A stretch of DNA of 64,000 nucleotides from contig OZ241380.1 in NCBI GenBank assembly GCA_965200765.1, positions 1,116,001-1,180,000 on the forward strand, in the 5' to 3' direction. The notes beneath the pieces were generated by a model. It ran no database searches and was not told the origin of the DNA. It saw only the letters and a program-made list of their open reading frames with translations. Source of the DNA: G965200765 sp965200765. GTDB taxonomy: Bacteria; Pseudomonadota; Gammaproteobacteria; Arenicellales; JAJDZL01. Positions 1 to 8,877 of the stretch are shown piece after piece (the first letter of the stretch is position 1; each line of letters opens with the position of its first letter). The position numbers and the translations under genes are program-made.

Positions 1-90
1 CTGAGAGCTGACTTCAAGCTGGGGAGAGTTTGCTTGTCGTTGTCAGACAATGAACTTTCCCGTTTTCTGTATGAACAAAGAGTTTGTTGA
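1..90 (+). CDS. possible C-terminal tail of a gene entering from the left edge
   Basis: Frame 1 is open from the first base to a TGA at 88-90 and would encode the last 29 residues of a protein; the other two forward frames stop within the first few codons. It converges with the MetF-like gene, four bases away. Thirty open codons are not statistically strong, and no family is recognisable. It could equally be non-coding. Confidence 0.3.
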   Translation: MRADFKLGRVCLSLSDNELSRFLYEQRVC

Positions 91-93
91 AAC

Positions 94-1011
94 TTAGTTT
101 ACGCTGATTGACGTATTGTCTTCACTCAGCGAAAATCTTCCGTCGGCTACTGCTTGAAACCAATCGGATGATTTTTTGAGTCCCCCAAAAGGATACACAT
201 GAAGTTTTTGAATCGGGCAGTCTGGATTGTCGCGACGAAACTGTGCCAATTCAATCAGGAGTTTCTCCGGTGTTGAGTTTTGTAACAGTTTGGAAGTGTT
301 TTGCGCTTGCCGCCTCAATACCTTGATTGAAGGGCCTACACCGCATTGCATTGCATGTCGAAGCAGTGTTCCAAGCGTTGCAACTCCTGGCGCACCGATG
401 TGAACGGGGAGTTCAATTCCATCGTCGTCGATTTTCTTTTGCCAGCCGAGTACGGTTTTTGATTCAAAGCAGAATTGCGTGATGATGTAAATCTCGGCAC
501 TGGTGTGTTGAGCAAACTCATTTTTCCAGTCCAAAGCCAATTTGATGTCTTTGTCCGGAATGTCAGGACTGCCTTCCGGATGACCTGCAATACCGATTTT
601 TTGAATGCCGTACTTGTCGAACAATCCGGTTTGAAGCAACTGCATGGAATTCGAGAATTCACCGACTGGCTTGGCCGAACCGCCAGCGATTGCGAGAATC
701 TGCCTGGAATCGTTTTCTTCTGTGAACCGCTTCAATCCGGTTTCCAGTACTTCTTCATTTTGAATTTGACGGGCCGCGAAATGCGGTACCGGAGTTAATC
801 CTTCGGACGACAGTCGCTGGCACAAATTCAATGTATCGTACAAATGGGTGCCGGGTAGCAGGGTGACGTACACTTCGGTCTTGCTTGGCAAAATATCGCG
901 ATAGCTTGAAATTTTGGCCGCGGCTCCGGGCGTAGTTTCAACCGAATATCCCTGAGTCAATTCCTGGATGTGTGAAAACGTGCTAACAGACAATGTTTTT
1001 TCCTCGATCAT
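94..1011 (-). CDS. methylenetetrahydrofolate reductase-like protein
   Basis: A 305-residue protein of the MetF/MTHFR type, a flavin-dependent TIM barrel that interconverts 5,10-methylene- and 5-methyl-tetrahydrofolate. Visible landmarks are the early SVETTPG stretch, the P-H-F-A-A-R strand (about residues 76-81), an A-I-A-G-G turn (about 106-110), the GIAGHPEGSPD segment typical of the family near residue 140, and ITQFCFE near 180. The length matches single-domain bacterial MetF. It lies on the minus strand with an uncharacterised 177-residue gene just upstream and a PF13769-type gene diverging beyond it. In many alphaproteobacteria MetF paralogues sit beside PF13769 proteins in one-carbon or demethylation clusters, so this may be a specialised paralogue rather than the housekeeping methionine enzyme. 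The family call is strong; the exact role is inferred. Confidence 0.8.
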   Translation of the reverse strand: MIEEKTLSVSTFSHIQELTQGYSVETTPGAAAKISSYRDILPSKTEVYVTLLPGTHLYDTLNLCQRLSSEGLTPVPHFAARQIQNEEVLETGLKRFTEENDSRQILAIAGGSAKPVGEFSNSMQLLQTGLFDKYGIQKIGIAGHPEGSPDIPDKDIKLALDWKNEFAQHTSAEIYIITQFCFESKTVLGWQKKIDDDGIELPVHIGAPGVATLGTLLRHAMQCGVGPSIKVLRRQAQNTSKLLQNSTPEKLLIELAQFRRDNPDCPIQKLHVYPFGGLKKSSDWFQAVADGRFSLSEDNTSISVN

Positions 1012-1047
1012 TGGTTGTCTTGAAATACAAAATTTGAAAAGCTCCTG

Positions 1048-1581
1048 CTACTTCCACTCAAAGTAAACCACTGCGTCGTGAAAATCGTTGATGTCTTCTT
1101 CGCAGGAGGACAGAATTCTGAAACCGTCATTGCTCTCGTTTCGCCAATTCATGTCAAGCATAATACGATTGGCAACCCAATAGTCAGATATCTTGTGTCC
1201 GATCAATACGAACACCAATGAGTTGCTGATTACGATGCCGTCGTCCGGCCCCAATCGTGTATTCATCGGACGAGGAGTTTGCCAATCTGCAACAATGTTG
1301 CTAGCGTCAGCATCCAGCGAGTCCACGATTGCAACGCGCTGAATCGGCCACGCAAAGGAATTACCGGTGATTTTCGTCTCTCCTTCAGGCAACTTGCAGG
1401 CCACCGCGAGAAGATGGTCGCCGCGGAAGGAGAGTTTGTCGTACAGGTTTTGACTACCATCAACGGCAACACAACCGGTTTCATTCAATTCGTTCAGTGA
1501 CTGAATTGGCGGTGCAACCCAGTCCATATTTTTCAATGAATGGCGGTTGAATTGAGGTACAGGAAATCGTTTTGCCCACAT
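1048..1581 (-). CDS. hypothetical protein, 177 aa
   Basis: I do not recognise this protein. It is soluble-looking, with no signal peptide or membrane span, and is rich in Asp, Asn and Trp. It begins with MWAKRFPVPQF and ends in VVYFEWK. It lies 36 bases upstream of the MetF-like gene on the same strand, so the two are probably co-transcribed. A TATAAT hexamer on the minus strand at 1619-1624 lies about 38 bases upstream of the ATG and is a plausible -10 element. Confidence 0.55.
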   Translation of the reverse strand: MWAKRFPVPQFNRHSLKNMDWVAPPIQSLNELNETGCVAVDGSQNLYDKLSFRGDHLLAVACKLPEGETKITGNSFAWPIQRVAIVDSLDADASNIVADWQTPRPMNTRLGPDDGIVISNSLVFVLIGHKISDYWVANRIMLDMNWRNESNDGFRILSSCEEDINDFHDAVVYFEWK

Positions 1582-1814
1582 GTTGGTGAATTGGCTTTAC
1601 TTGTAAAGTGAATGGACAATTATAATACCAGTTTTATTTGGATGGCATCTTGGGTATTTGTCAATACAAAGCGACATTTTGGGTTGAATTTGTGAATCGT
1701 CTCTTACGTAAAATAAATGGTTCAAACCCTCCTCGCAATCAATTCCGATTATACTCTATTAACGGATATGTCAGTTTATCCAATTGATTTTCAACAACGC
1801 GAGACGATGCAAAC
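1582..1814. promoter_or_regulatory. divergent intergenic region with candidate promoters
   Basis: AT-rich spacer between two divergent genes. On the minus strand TATAAT occurs at 1619-1624; on the plus strand a TATACT-like hexamer lies near 1750, upstream of the PF13769-type gene. No convincing -35 box was found for either, so these are only candidate promoters. Confidence 0.3.
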
Positions 1815-2105
1815 ATGGCGAAAGTAACAATTCTTTACTGGCAGGATATACCGTCTGTCGTAGAAGCCCGCGAGGGCAGGGAAGTACACAAAGAATTACT
1901 TAGCGAGCGATTTCAGGAGCTGATCGACCTGGTTGCGATGAAGAAGAATTTGGCCGGCACAGACGACTACCTCAATCACTGGACTAAAGGTTCCCCTACG
2001 ACAGTTGAGGGTTCACCCGAGGAAGCGGCACGAAAGGTCAAGGAAGAACTTGAAGCTCGCTACAAAGAAATCCGTAAAGAAGAACTCGCGAAGGCGGTTG
2101 GTTAG
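1815..2105 (+). CDS. PF13769-type ('virulence factor' domain) protein
   Basis: A 96-residue protein starting MAKVTILYWQDIPSVVEAR. The opening strand (V-T-I-L-Y-W-Q-D-I-P-x-x-V) and the Lys/Glu-rich helical C-terminus match the small domain labelled Virulence factor (PF13769), found mainly in alphaproteobacteria. Despite the name, its usual neighbours are methylenetetrahydrofolate reductase and corrinoid methyltransferase genes, and the MetF-like gene lies close by here on the opposite strand. This fits a role in one-carbon metabolism more than in virulence, but no biochemical function can be read from the sequence. Confidence 0.65.
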   Translation: MAKVTILYWQDIPSVVEAREGREVHKELLSERFQELIDLVAMKKNLAGTDDYLNHWTKGSPTTVEGSPEEAARKVKEELEARYKEIRKEELAKAVG

Positions 2106-2152
2106 TCTGAATGTGCACGAGGCAATGCAGTACTAAAAGCTACGCAGAAAAA

Positions 2153-2530
2153 TTACAAGTGCCCAGTTTCCTCTAATACTTTCTTTGCTGCCCGAAAGCA
2201 CTCCAACGCTTGGGGTACGCCGCAATAAATCCCGACAATGTGGATGATGGCGCGAATCTCTTCCACAGAAACGCCGTTGTTGATTGCACCGCGGCAGTGC
2301 AATTCCCATTCGTGCATCTTGCCAAGTGCACCAATCATCGCCAAGTTAATCATGGAACGTTGCTTTGCACTGATACATTCGTCTCCCCAGCCAAATCCCC
2401 AGCACCACTCAGTCATCGCCTCCTGAAATGGTCGCGTAAAGTCATCGCCAGCGAGATTTTTGTTGACATATTCTTCACCCAAAGTCGCTTTTCGCTTTGC
2501 CAGACCTTTTTCAAATAGCTGTTGGTCCAT
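2153..2530 (-). CDS. carboxymuconolactone decarboxylase family protein
   Basis: A 125-residue member of the CMD/AhpD fold resembling PcaC, which decarboxylates gamma-carboxymuconolactone in the protocatechuate pathway. It starts FEKGLAKRKATLGEEYVNKNL and has the family signatures EWCWGFGWGDE, L-x-x-R-S-x-x-N-L-A-M-I-G-A-L-G, ELHCRGAINNGVSVEEIRAI and H-x-x-x-Y-C-G-V-P-x-A. It lacks a CxxC peroxidase pair, so AhpD-like activity is unlikely. No other protocatechuate genes are adjacent, so the real substrate is uncertain. It is separated by about 400 bases from the divergent luciferase-like gene. Confidence 0.8.
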   Translation of the reverse strand: MDQQLFEKGLAKRKATLGEEYVNKNLAGDDFTRPFQEAMTEWCWGFGWGDECISAKQRSMINLAMIGALGKMHEWELHCRGAINNGVSVEEIRAIIHIVGIYCGVPQALECFRAAKKVLEETGHL

Positions 2531-2933
2531 TCAATTCACTCCATATCGTCAGTTCAAGAAACAAAAGTATTGTGTATTTCAGGTCAAATTCTTGCCTTCT
2601 TGTGTTCTCTTAGTTGATTTGAATTTCTCATGAGAACACGCGTCAACAAGCAATAAGACCTGATTGACTACCCCAGATCCTGTCTGATGAATTTTTGTAC
2701 TCGCAAGTCTGCTGGCCTGTAGCCATAGACAGTAGTATTCAGTTGTCAGGCGAGAAAACAGGGTCAAAGTGAAGTATAGCAGGTATTCGTGGGCGAGAAC
2801 ATTTCGCGAAAATTATCAGAGTGAGTTGCCCGCTGATTCAACACCAAGCCTAGGCATGTCAATTTGCGGATTTGTAGGTGAACTTGTAGTTAAAATCAGT
2901 ATCGTAATCGAAACACTTATTCAATACATTTCA
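2531..2933. other. 403-base intergenic region
   Basis: Spacer between divergent genes. A forward open frame continues upstream of the luciferase-like gene to an ATG at 2769, but that 55-codon extension does not resemble the family and is not favoured. An 8-base inverted repeat (GTGTTCTC at 2602-2609, GAGAACAC at 2632-2639) could be a regulator site. No RNA gene or terminator was seen. Confidence 0.35.
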
Positions 2934-3998
2934 ATGGATTTCTGCATTCAGCTCTCCGCATACTATCCAAGCCACGAACTGGGCGGAAAGCAATTGTACA
3001 GCAATATGCTGGAGCAGGCGGTTCTGGCTGACCAGGTTGGTTTTGAATCGGTGTCCTGTACCGAGCATCACCTTATCAATATTCTGCTGATGCCAGCACC
3101 TTTGCAGTTTGCTGTCAGGATTGCCAGCATGACAGACCGCGTCAAAATCATAACGACTGTGGTTGTGCTTCCGCTTCACGACATGCGAGTCTATGCCGGC
3201 GAGGTCATTTGCGCGGACATTTTTACCGAAGGCCGCCTGTTGCTCGGGGTTGGTCGCGGTGCATTTGAATTTGAAATGGACCGGCTGGGTGTACCTTTGG
3301 AAAACACCAGAGAAAAATTTGACGAGTCTTTAAATGTATTGCAAGCGTTGCTGTCTCGGCGGGAGGTTTCCTGGGACGGTCAGTACTACAATTTCCCACC
3401 GCTTACGGTGATGCCCAGACCGACAAAATCCGGCGGACCACCGATCATGATGAGTGCGATCGTGCCAGAAGCAATCTATCATAGTGCCAAACGCGGCTTC
3501 CATATTCAAACAACACCATTGTCAGGCTCGCACGAGCATATGTTGAAGCAAGTTGATGCTTTCCAGCGAGGAAAACAAGAGCTGGGGTGCGAAGGAGAGG
3601 CTTTGACTCTTTCGATGTCAAGAGTTGCGTTTGTTGCCAGAAACGATGCTGACAAAAAACAGAAAACCGAACTGGCGCATCACTACTACGGACAATTCGA
3701 CAATGTTTTTACCGGTGATGGCATAGTGAATGACGGCATCATTGTACCCATTCCGCGCAAAGTTCCGATTGAAGAAACAGCAAAGAATCTGCACATCTGC
3801 ACAGCTTCCGAAATGGTTGACCAATTGGCACCGTATGCAGAAGCCGGTGTAAACCGTTTCATTCTCAATGTCAATTTCGGTGCCGACCAGATTGATACAC
3901 TGGAGTGCATCGAGCGTTTCGCAACTGAAGTGATGCCCGAGTTTTCAGAAACACCCGCGAATCAGGTTTCACCTGGTACTGATATTGCTTCGAAATGA
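2934..3998 (+). CDS. LLM-class flavin-dependent oxidoreductase (luciferase-like)
   Basis: About 354 residues from the favoured ATG, a bacterial luciferase-like TIM barrel that uses reduced flavin. Family marks are the CTEHH motif after the first barrel strands, T-x-V-V-V-L-P-L-H-D-M-R, E-V-x-C-A-D-x-F-T-E-G-R-L-L-L-G-V-G-R-G, and W-D-G-Q-Y-Y-N-F-P-P followed by M-P-R-P-T-K-S-G-G-P-P-I. I chose 2934 because MDFCIQLSAYYP is the first barrel strand; the frame is open back to 2769 but the added residues look like non-family sequence. The stop overlaps the start of the next gene (ATGA), so it is co-transcribed with an alpha/beta hydrolase. Substrate unknown. Confidence 0.85.
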   Translation: MDFCIQLSAYYPSHELGGKQLYSNMLEQAVLADQVGFESVSCTEHHLINILLMPAPLQFAVRIASMTDRVKIITTVVVLPLHDMRVYAGEVICADIFTEGRLLLGVGRGAFEFEMDRLGVPLENTREKFDESLNVLQALLSRREVSWDGQYYNFPPLTVMPRPTKSGGPPIMMSAIVPEAIYHSAKRGFHIQTTPLSGSHEHMLKQVDAFQRGKQELGCEGEALTLSMSRVAFVARNDADKKQKTELAHHYYGQFDNVFTGDGIVNDGIIVPIPRKVPIEETAKNLHICTASEMVDQLAPYAEAGVNRFILNVNFGADQIDTLECIERFATEVMPEFSETPANQVSPGTDIASK

Positions 3999-4765
3999 TT
4001 GCAAAAGGAATTTGCTTTGAGGTTGCCGGCGATGGACCGCCTTTGTACATGATTCATGGTATTGGTTCCCGCAAAACCACCTGGAATCCGCTTGTAGCTG
4101 AGCTTGCAGCGCATTTCACTTGCGTATCGTACGACTTGCGCGGACATGGAGGCAGTGATGTGTTACCCACCCCTTATTTGCTGGACGATTTGGTAAATGA
4201 TTTGGAGACACTGAGGAGCCATTTGGGGCACGAACAAATTCGGATAGTGGGGCATTCTCTGGGTGGCATGATAGGGCCAGCATATGCACGGGCATATTCA
4301 GACAAAGTTCACTCTCTGGTTCTACTAAGTACGGCGGCGGGACGTTCGAAAGAAGATCGCAACAAACTCAAAGTACTGACTGATTCAATGAACGAAAAGG
4401 GTGTAATGCCAGTGATTGACACGCTGGTTCATCGCTGGTTCACCGATGGCTTCATTGCAAATCGACCCGACGCAATCGAACATCGAAAACGACAAATCGA
4501 GGAAACCCCGGAAAATGTTTTCCTCAGTGTATTTCAAATTTATGCACAAACCGAAATGGCACCGTGGTTGAAGGAAATCAAAGGTCCTTGCCTGATCATG
4601 ACAGGTGAACTGGACGGCGGTTGCCATGTAACCCTCAATCGTTTCATGCACGGTGAACTGAAAAACTCCAAGCTGGTCATATTGGACGGGTTGAAGCATT
4701 CAATCCTTGTGGAAGCTCCCGACCGAGTGCTGAAGCATGTGAAAGAATTCCTGCTTGATGAGTGA
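3995..4765 (+). CDS. alpha/beta hydrolase
   Basis: A 256-residue alpha/beta-hydrolase-fold enzyme. The nucleophile elbow GHSLG places Ser88; the oxyanion His-Gly is at 21-22; Asp207 (GELDGG) and His235 (LKHSI) complete a likely catalytic triad. The short cap resembles BioH/3-oxoadipate enol-lactonase types. Its ATG overlaps the upstream stop codon, indicating translational coupling with the flavin oxidoreductase. Together the pair may oxidise and then hydrolyse an organic substrate; a lactone would fit a Baeyer-Villiger-like reaction, but this is inference. Confidence 0.85.
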   Translation: MIAKGICFEVAGDGPPLYMIHGIGSRKTTWNPLVAELAAHFTCVSYDLRGHGGSDVLPTPYLLDDLVNDLETLRSHLGHEQIRIVGHSLGGMIGPAYARAYSDKVHSLVLLSTAAGRSKEDRNKLKVLTDSMNEKGVMPVIDTLVHRWFTDGFIANRPDAIEHRKRQIEETPENVFLSVFQIYAQTEMAPWLKEIKGPCLIMTGELDGGCHVTLNRFMHGELKNSKLVILDGLKHSILVEAPDRVLKHVKEFLLDE

Positions 4766-4892
4766 TTGTGTTGCTTGGGAGAAGTTGGCGATTCAATCTT
4801 TCAGCAGAGAATTCAAGTACAAATCCATACAGAGTAGTAAAATTCAGACTTGAAACTGCGAAAATCGAATATGTAATGGGAGATGGACCGAA

Positions 4893-6680
4893 ATGACTGA
4901 TTATTTTGCGCCGCTAAGCGAAATGAAGTTCGTATTGAATGGTGTCGCCGGACTGGACGAGATTCTGCAATTGCCATGTTTCAATGAAATTGACGGAGAA
5001 CTGGTGTCTGCTGTGCTCAGCGAATCATCCAGATTCACCTCTGAAGTATTGGCACCATTGAACAGGACTGGCGATGAAGTCGGGTGTGAATGCCATGATG
5101 GACGAGTAACCACTGCACCGGGCTGGAAAGACGCGTATCGCCAGTTTATCGAGAGCGGTTGGAACGGATTGGCGTTTGAACCTGAGTGGGGTGGGCAGGG
5201 ACTGCCATGGTTGGTAGCGACTGCTGTGCAGGAAATGTGGCATTCAGCAAACATGTCGTTTGGTTTGTGTCCGCTTCTGACACAAGGTGCAATTCGGGCC
5301 CTCTCTTTGCATGGTTCAAAAGAGTTGCAGGACATTTACATGAACAAACTTGTGTCGGGTGAATGGGCCGGCACGATGAATCTCACCGAGACACAAGCGG
5401 GGTCTGATCTCAGTACCGTGCGAACCAGTGCCGTCGAGACTGGTGATCACTATCTTCTGAAAGGGCAGAAAGTCTTCATCACTTACGGCGAGCACGATCT
5501 TACCGAAAATATCATTCATTTTGTACTGGCCAGAGCAAGTGATTCTCCCGAAGGAGTCAAGGGCATCTCATTGTTTGTCGTACCGAAATTTTTGGTAAAT
5601 CAAGACGGTACATGCGGAAAGCGAAACGACGTGCATTGCGTTTCAATAGAACACAAACTGGGCATCAACGCGAGTCCGACCGCGGTGCTTTCTTTCGGTG
5701 AGAACGAAGGTGCCGTAGGCTATCTTGTCGGGGAAAAGAACCGTGGACTGGAATATATGTTCACTATGATGAACTTGGCCCGGCATGCAGTTGGAGTAGA
5801 AGGTTTGGCCGTATCAGAAAGATCGTATCAGCAAGCGCGCGAGTTTGCAAAACAGCGAATTCAGGGAACTTCCATCGCATTGAAAGATCGAAATCGGGTC
5901 AGCATCATCAACCATCCCGATGTCCGACGCATGTTGTTAACCATGAAATCCCTGATTGAAGCCATGCGTTGCCTCGCATACTACACTTCCGCAATATTTG
6001 ATCTGTCCAGTCGACATCCGGATGAGAACCAGCGGCACCAGTATCTTTCAGAACTGGGAGTGTTGATTCCAATAGTGAAAGGATGGTGTGCCGAGATCGG
6101 GATTGAAGTTGCATCTGTCGGTCTTCAGGTCCATGGCGGAATGGGCTTTATTGAAGAAACCGGAGCAGCACAACACTATCGGGATGTTCGCATCACTTCA
6201 ATCTATGAAGGCACTACAGGAATTCAGGCAAATGACTTGATCGGCAGAAAGTTGCTGAAGGACCAAGGTGTAGCGATTGTCAAGTTGGTCGAGGAATTGA
6301 ACCGAAATTTGGAAAATATCAAGGAATCCGATGCCACTCAAAAGATAGTAGCCGCATCAAAATCAGGAATATCTGAACTCGAGCGTTCTACGAGATGGGT
6401 ATTGGAGACAGGCAAGAATGCCCCCGAATTGCCGACTGCCACGAGTGTGAATTATCTCCTTCAATTGGGTTATGTGGTTGGGGGATGCCTGATGGCACAA
6501 TCAGCGAGTTTGGCCGCAGAAATGCTGAATAACAAGGGAGCCAACAAAAATCTCTTGCGCGCCAAGATCATCACCGCAAAATTCTATGCAACGCACATCA
6601 TGCCGCGTGCCAAGGCTTGCGGCGAGGCGGCGGTCAGCTCGTCAGAGAGCATTTTGGAAATCACGGAAGAGCAGTTTTAG
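4893..6680 (+). CDS. acyl-CoA dehydrogenase, DmdC-type long form
   Basis: A 595-residue FAD enzyme that alpha,beta-dehydrogenates an acyl-CoA. Three acyl-CoA dehydrogenase domains are seen in order: an N-terminal helical part (ESGWNGLAFEPEWGGQGLPW), the beta domain with M-N-L-T-E-T-Q-A-G-S-D-L, and the C-terminal helical domain with VHGGMGFIEETGAAQHYRD and YEGTTGIQANDL, where Glu of YEGTTG is the usual catalytic-base region. The extra C-terminal extension of about 130 residues is characteristic of the 590-residue subgroup that includes 3-methylmercaptopropionyl-CoA dehydrogenase (DmdC) and related fatty acyl enzymes. Substrate cannot be assigned from sequence alone. It is monocistronic here, 127 bases after the hydrolase. 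Confidence 0.88.
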   Translation: MTDYFAPLSEMKFVLNGVAGLDEILQLPCFNEIDGELVSAVLSESSRFTSEVLAPLNRTGDEVGCECHDGRVTTAPGWKDAYRQFIESGWNGLAFEPEWGGQGLPWLVATAVQEMWHSANMSFGLCPLLTQGAIRALSLHGSKELQDIYMNKLVSGEWAGTMNLTETQAGSDLSTVRTSAVETGDHYLLKGQKVFITYGEHDLTENIIHFVLARASDSPEGVKGISLFVVPKFLVNQDGTCGKRNDVHCVSIEHKLGINASPTAVLSFGENEGAVGYLVGEKNRGLEYMFTMMNLARHAVGVEGLAVSERSYQQAREFAKQRIQGTSIALKDRNRVSIINHPDVRRMLLTMKSLIEAMRCLAYYTSAIFDLSSRHPDENQRHQYLSELGVLIPIVKGWCAEIGIEVASVGLQVHGGMGFIEETGAAQHYRDVRITSIYEGTTGIQANDLIGRKLLKDQGVAIVKLVEELNRNLENIKESDATQKIVAASKSGISELERSTRWVLETGKNAPELPTATSVNYLLQLGYVVGGCLMAQSASLAAEMLNNKGANKNLLRAKIITAKFYATHIMPRAKACGEAAVSSSESILEITEEQF

Positions 6681-6733
6681 GCCGAGATGCCAGAAGCGAA
6701 GTTGTCGATATTTACTGAAGATGCCTTGATCAC

Positions 6734-7072
6734 TCAGGCCAGCTTTGCACCGTTTTGCACCGGTCGTTCCGGCTGGGCGATTACGACTGCACCATCTTCT
6801 TGATAGAATCCTGTCAACAAAAACTGTGACATAATGGGTCCGATTTGTTTGGGTGGAAAGTTGACAACGCCGACAATTTGCCTGCCCATCAAATCTTCCA
6901 TCGAATATAAGTCTGTAATCTGGGCGCTACATTTCAGTTTTCCGATATCCGGGCCAAAGTCCGCGACTACGATGTACGCCGGCCGGCGTGCTTTCGGAAA
7001 TTCTTGTACTTCCACGACCGTTCCGACTCGCAATTCGACTTGCTCAAAATCACTCCATTGAATTTTTTTCAT
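6734..7072 (-). CDS. csaA: CsaA-like tRNA-binding domain protein
   Basis: A 112-residue single OB-fold protein matching CsaA, a homodimeric tRNA-binding and proposed secretion-chaperone protein. Signatures are the F-E-x-V-E-L-R-V-G-T-V start, the D-F-G-P-D-I-G-x-L-K-C-S-A-Q-I-T strand, Q-I-V-G-V-V-N-F-P-P-K-Q-I-G and the terminal PERPVQNGAKLA, all shared with CsaA and methionyl-tRNA synthetase C-terminal domains. Length matches the family. It is convergent with the acyl-CoA dehydrogenase and appears monocistronic. Confidence 0.88.
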   Translation of the reverse strand: MKKIQWSDFEQVELRVGTVVEVQEFPKARRPAYIVVADFGPDIGKLKCSAQITDLYSMEDLMGRQIVGVVNFPPKQIGPIMSQFLLTGFYQEDGAVVIAQPERPVQNGAKLA

Positions 7073-7428
7073 TGATCGTTGCTCCTGATGTTTATCTGGT
7101 TTTCATAGTTGATAGGATGGGGGCAGATTTTATCTTCTGTTGTCAATGAAACGGATGGTTCAAAATTCCGCTTGAAACCGATCATTCTATCCACGTCGAC
7201 TGGTCATCATTGCCGTAGTTGACAAAACTGCGACTTGAAAAGATGAATTCAACTTCTCCACTCATCTGGTATTTTGTGTAGCCATTGAACGTGACCGATG
7301 TCTACGAGCTTGGCAAGTGTTGGGCATAACGGTTTGTATTTTTACTCATTTTGTGTGTACAATAGCCGTTTCTTACTACTCCATTCATCAAATTTCTGCT
7401 CCAAACCGGAAGCATCCAACACGGGTCA
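7073..7428. other. 356-base intergenic region between divergent genes
   Basis: Non-coding spacer between csaA and the aldehyde dehydrogenase. The only signal of note is a sigma-70-like element near its right end, listed separately. No RNA gene or remnant was recognised. Confidence 0.4.
7334..7363 (+). promoter_or_regulatory. candidate sigma-70 promoter for the aldehyde dehydrogenase/CoA ligase pair
   Basis: TTGTAT at 7334-7339 and TACAAT at 7358-7363 are separated by 18 bases, about 65 bases upstream of the ATG at 7429. Spacing and sequence fit a sigma-70 promoter; there is no experimental support. Confidence 0.35.
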
Positions 7429-8865
7429 ATGATGGTGCAATCTACAAATCTGTCAAGTGAATCAAGTCGTCTGATTGGGCAGCTAGTGAAGAACGCAAAG
7501 CAGGCCATGCGCGATTTTCGACACGCCAATCAGGAAGATGTTGACGAGGCAGTTACAGCAATCGCCTGGTCGCTGTATGAAGATGGCAATGCGGCTACTT
7601 TGGCAGAGTTGGCGGTAGCAGACACAAAACTTGGCAATGTCAGTGACAAAATCGTCAAGAACAAGCGCAAGACTTTTGGAACCTTGCGCGATTTGATGCG
7701 AGTGAAAACGGTGGGTGTCATCGAAGAAATTCCGAAGTTGGGGTTGGTCAAGTATGCCAAGCCGGTTGGTGTCGTGGGGGCGGTGACCCCTTCAACAAAT
7801 CCAGCAGCGACGCCGGTTAACAAGTGCATGATGGCGGTCAAGGGCAGAAATGCAATCATTGTTGCACCTTCTCCATCTGGCTGGAAAACCACCAACCGGG
7901 CAGTAGAATTGATGCGCGAACAACTAGATCTGATTAACGCTCCAATCAATCTGGTGCAAATCCTGCCTGAACCTGTCAATCGGGAAATCACCGAAGAATT
8001 GATGCGACAAGTTGATTTGGTAGTGGTAACCGGTTCGCAAAACAATGTTCGCGGGGCTTATCGAAGCGGAACTCCGGCAATTGGAGTTGGTGCGGGCAAT
8101 GTGCCTGTTATTGTTGATGAGACTGCTAATCTGGACCAAGCGGCATTCAAAATCTGCAGTTCCAAGATATTTGACAACGGCACTTCATGCTCTTCGGAGA
8201 ATTCAGTCATTGTCGTAGATGAAACTTATGACAGAATGATGCAGGCATTTGCAAAGCATGGTGGTTACATTGCAACAGAGGAGGAAAAAAATAGCATCAC
8301 TGATGCGTTGTGGTCATCGAACGGCAAGTTGAATCGTGATTTGATCGCGAAAGATGCAAGCGTCATAGTTCGCGAGTGCAAATTGTCTCCAAGTGCTGAG
8401 TCGGCAAAATTTATTGTTGTTGCAGAAACGGGAGTTGGCCCGGCTTACCCGCTGTCCGGAGAAAAACTTTCAATTGTACTAACTGCCTACAGAGCTAGAA
8501 ATTTCGAACAGGCTTCTGAAATAGTTCAGGAGATTCTGAATTTTCAAGGAGCAGGGCACTCTTGCGGTATTCACACTTCAAAGCCCGAAAGAGCAGAGTA
8601 CCTGGCTGAAGAACTTGATGTTGTCAGAGTGCTGGTGAACCAAGCCCACACATTTGGTAATGGTGGGGGATTTACCAGTGGATTGAACTTTACTTTGAGC
8701 ATGGGTTGCGGAACTTGGGCAGGCAACAGCATATCTGAAAATCTGAACTATCGTCACTTCATCAACATAACCCATCTGTCAACTGAAATCGCGGAAGACA
8801 GGCCGAGTGAAGATGAGCTGTTTGGTGCATTTCTTCGCAAATACCATCCCGATTTATCAAACTGA
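7429..8865 (+). CDS. CoA-acylating aldehyde dehydrogenase (sulfoacetaldehyde dehydrogenase-like)
   Basis: A 478-residue aldehyde dehydrogenase of the CoA-acylating branch (AdhE N-domain/PduP/SauS). The catalytic cysteine is Cys254 in GTSCSSE; the cofactor region contains A-V-T-P-S-T-N-P and G-V-G-A-G-N-V-P-V. The acylating family lacks the Glu general base of hydrolytic enzymes, consistent with this sequence. The GTSCSSEN context and the following AMP-forming CoA ligase, six to twelve bases downstream, resemble sauS-sauT of sulfoacetate catabolism, in which sulfoacetyl-CoA is reduced to sulfoacetaldehyde. No sauR, sauU or sulfoacetaldehyde acetyltransferase lies nearby, so another small aldehyde is possible. 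A second ATG at 7432 is an alternative start. Confidence 0.72.
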   Translation: MMVQSTNLSSESSRLIGQLVKNAKQAMRDFRHANQEDVDEAVTAIAWSLYEDGNAATLAELAVADTKLGNVSDKIVKNKRKTFGTLRDLMRVKTVGVIEEIPKLGLVKYAKPVGVVGAVTPSTNPAATPVNKCMMAVKGRNAIIVAPSPSGWKTTNRAVELMREQLDLINAPINLVQILPEPVNREITEELMRQVDLVVVTGSQNNVRGAYRSGTPAIGVGAGNVPVIVDETANLDQAAFKICSSKIFDNGTSCSSENSVIVVDETYDRMMQAFAKHGGYIATEEEKNSITDALWSSNGKLNRDLIAKDASVIVRECKLSPSAESAKFIVVAETGVGPAYPLSGEKLSIVLTAYRARNFEQASEIVQEILNFQGAGHSCGIHTSKPERAEYLAEELDVVRVLVNQAHTFGNGGGFTSGLNFTLSMGCGTWAGNSISENLNYRHFINITHLSTEIAEDRPSEDELFGAFLRKYHPDLSN

Positions 8866-8877
8866 GAGAACTTGGCG

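Noticed and set aside
2769..2933. N-terminal extension of the luciferase-like protein
   Set aside because: The 55 extra residues lack family similarity; the first barrel strand begins at ATG 2934.
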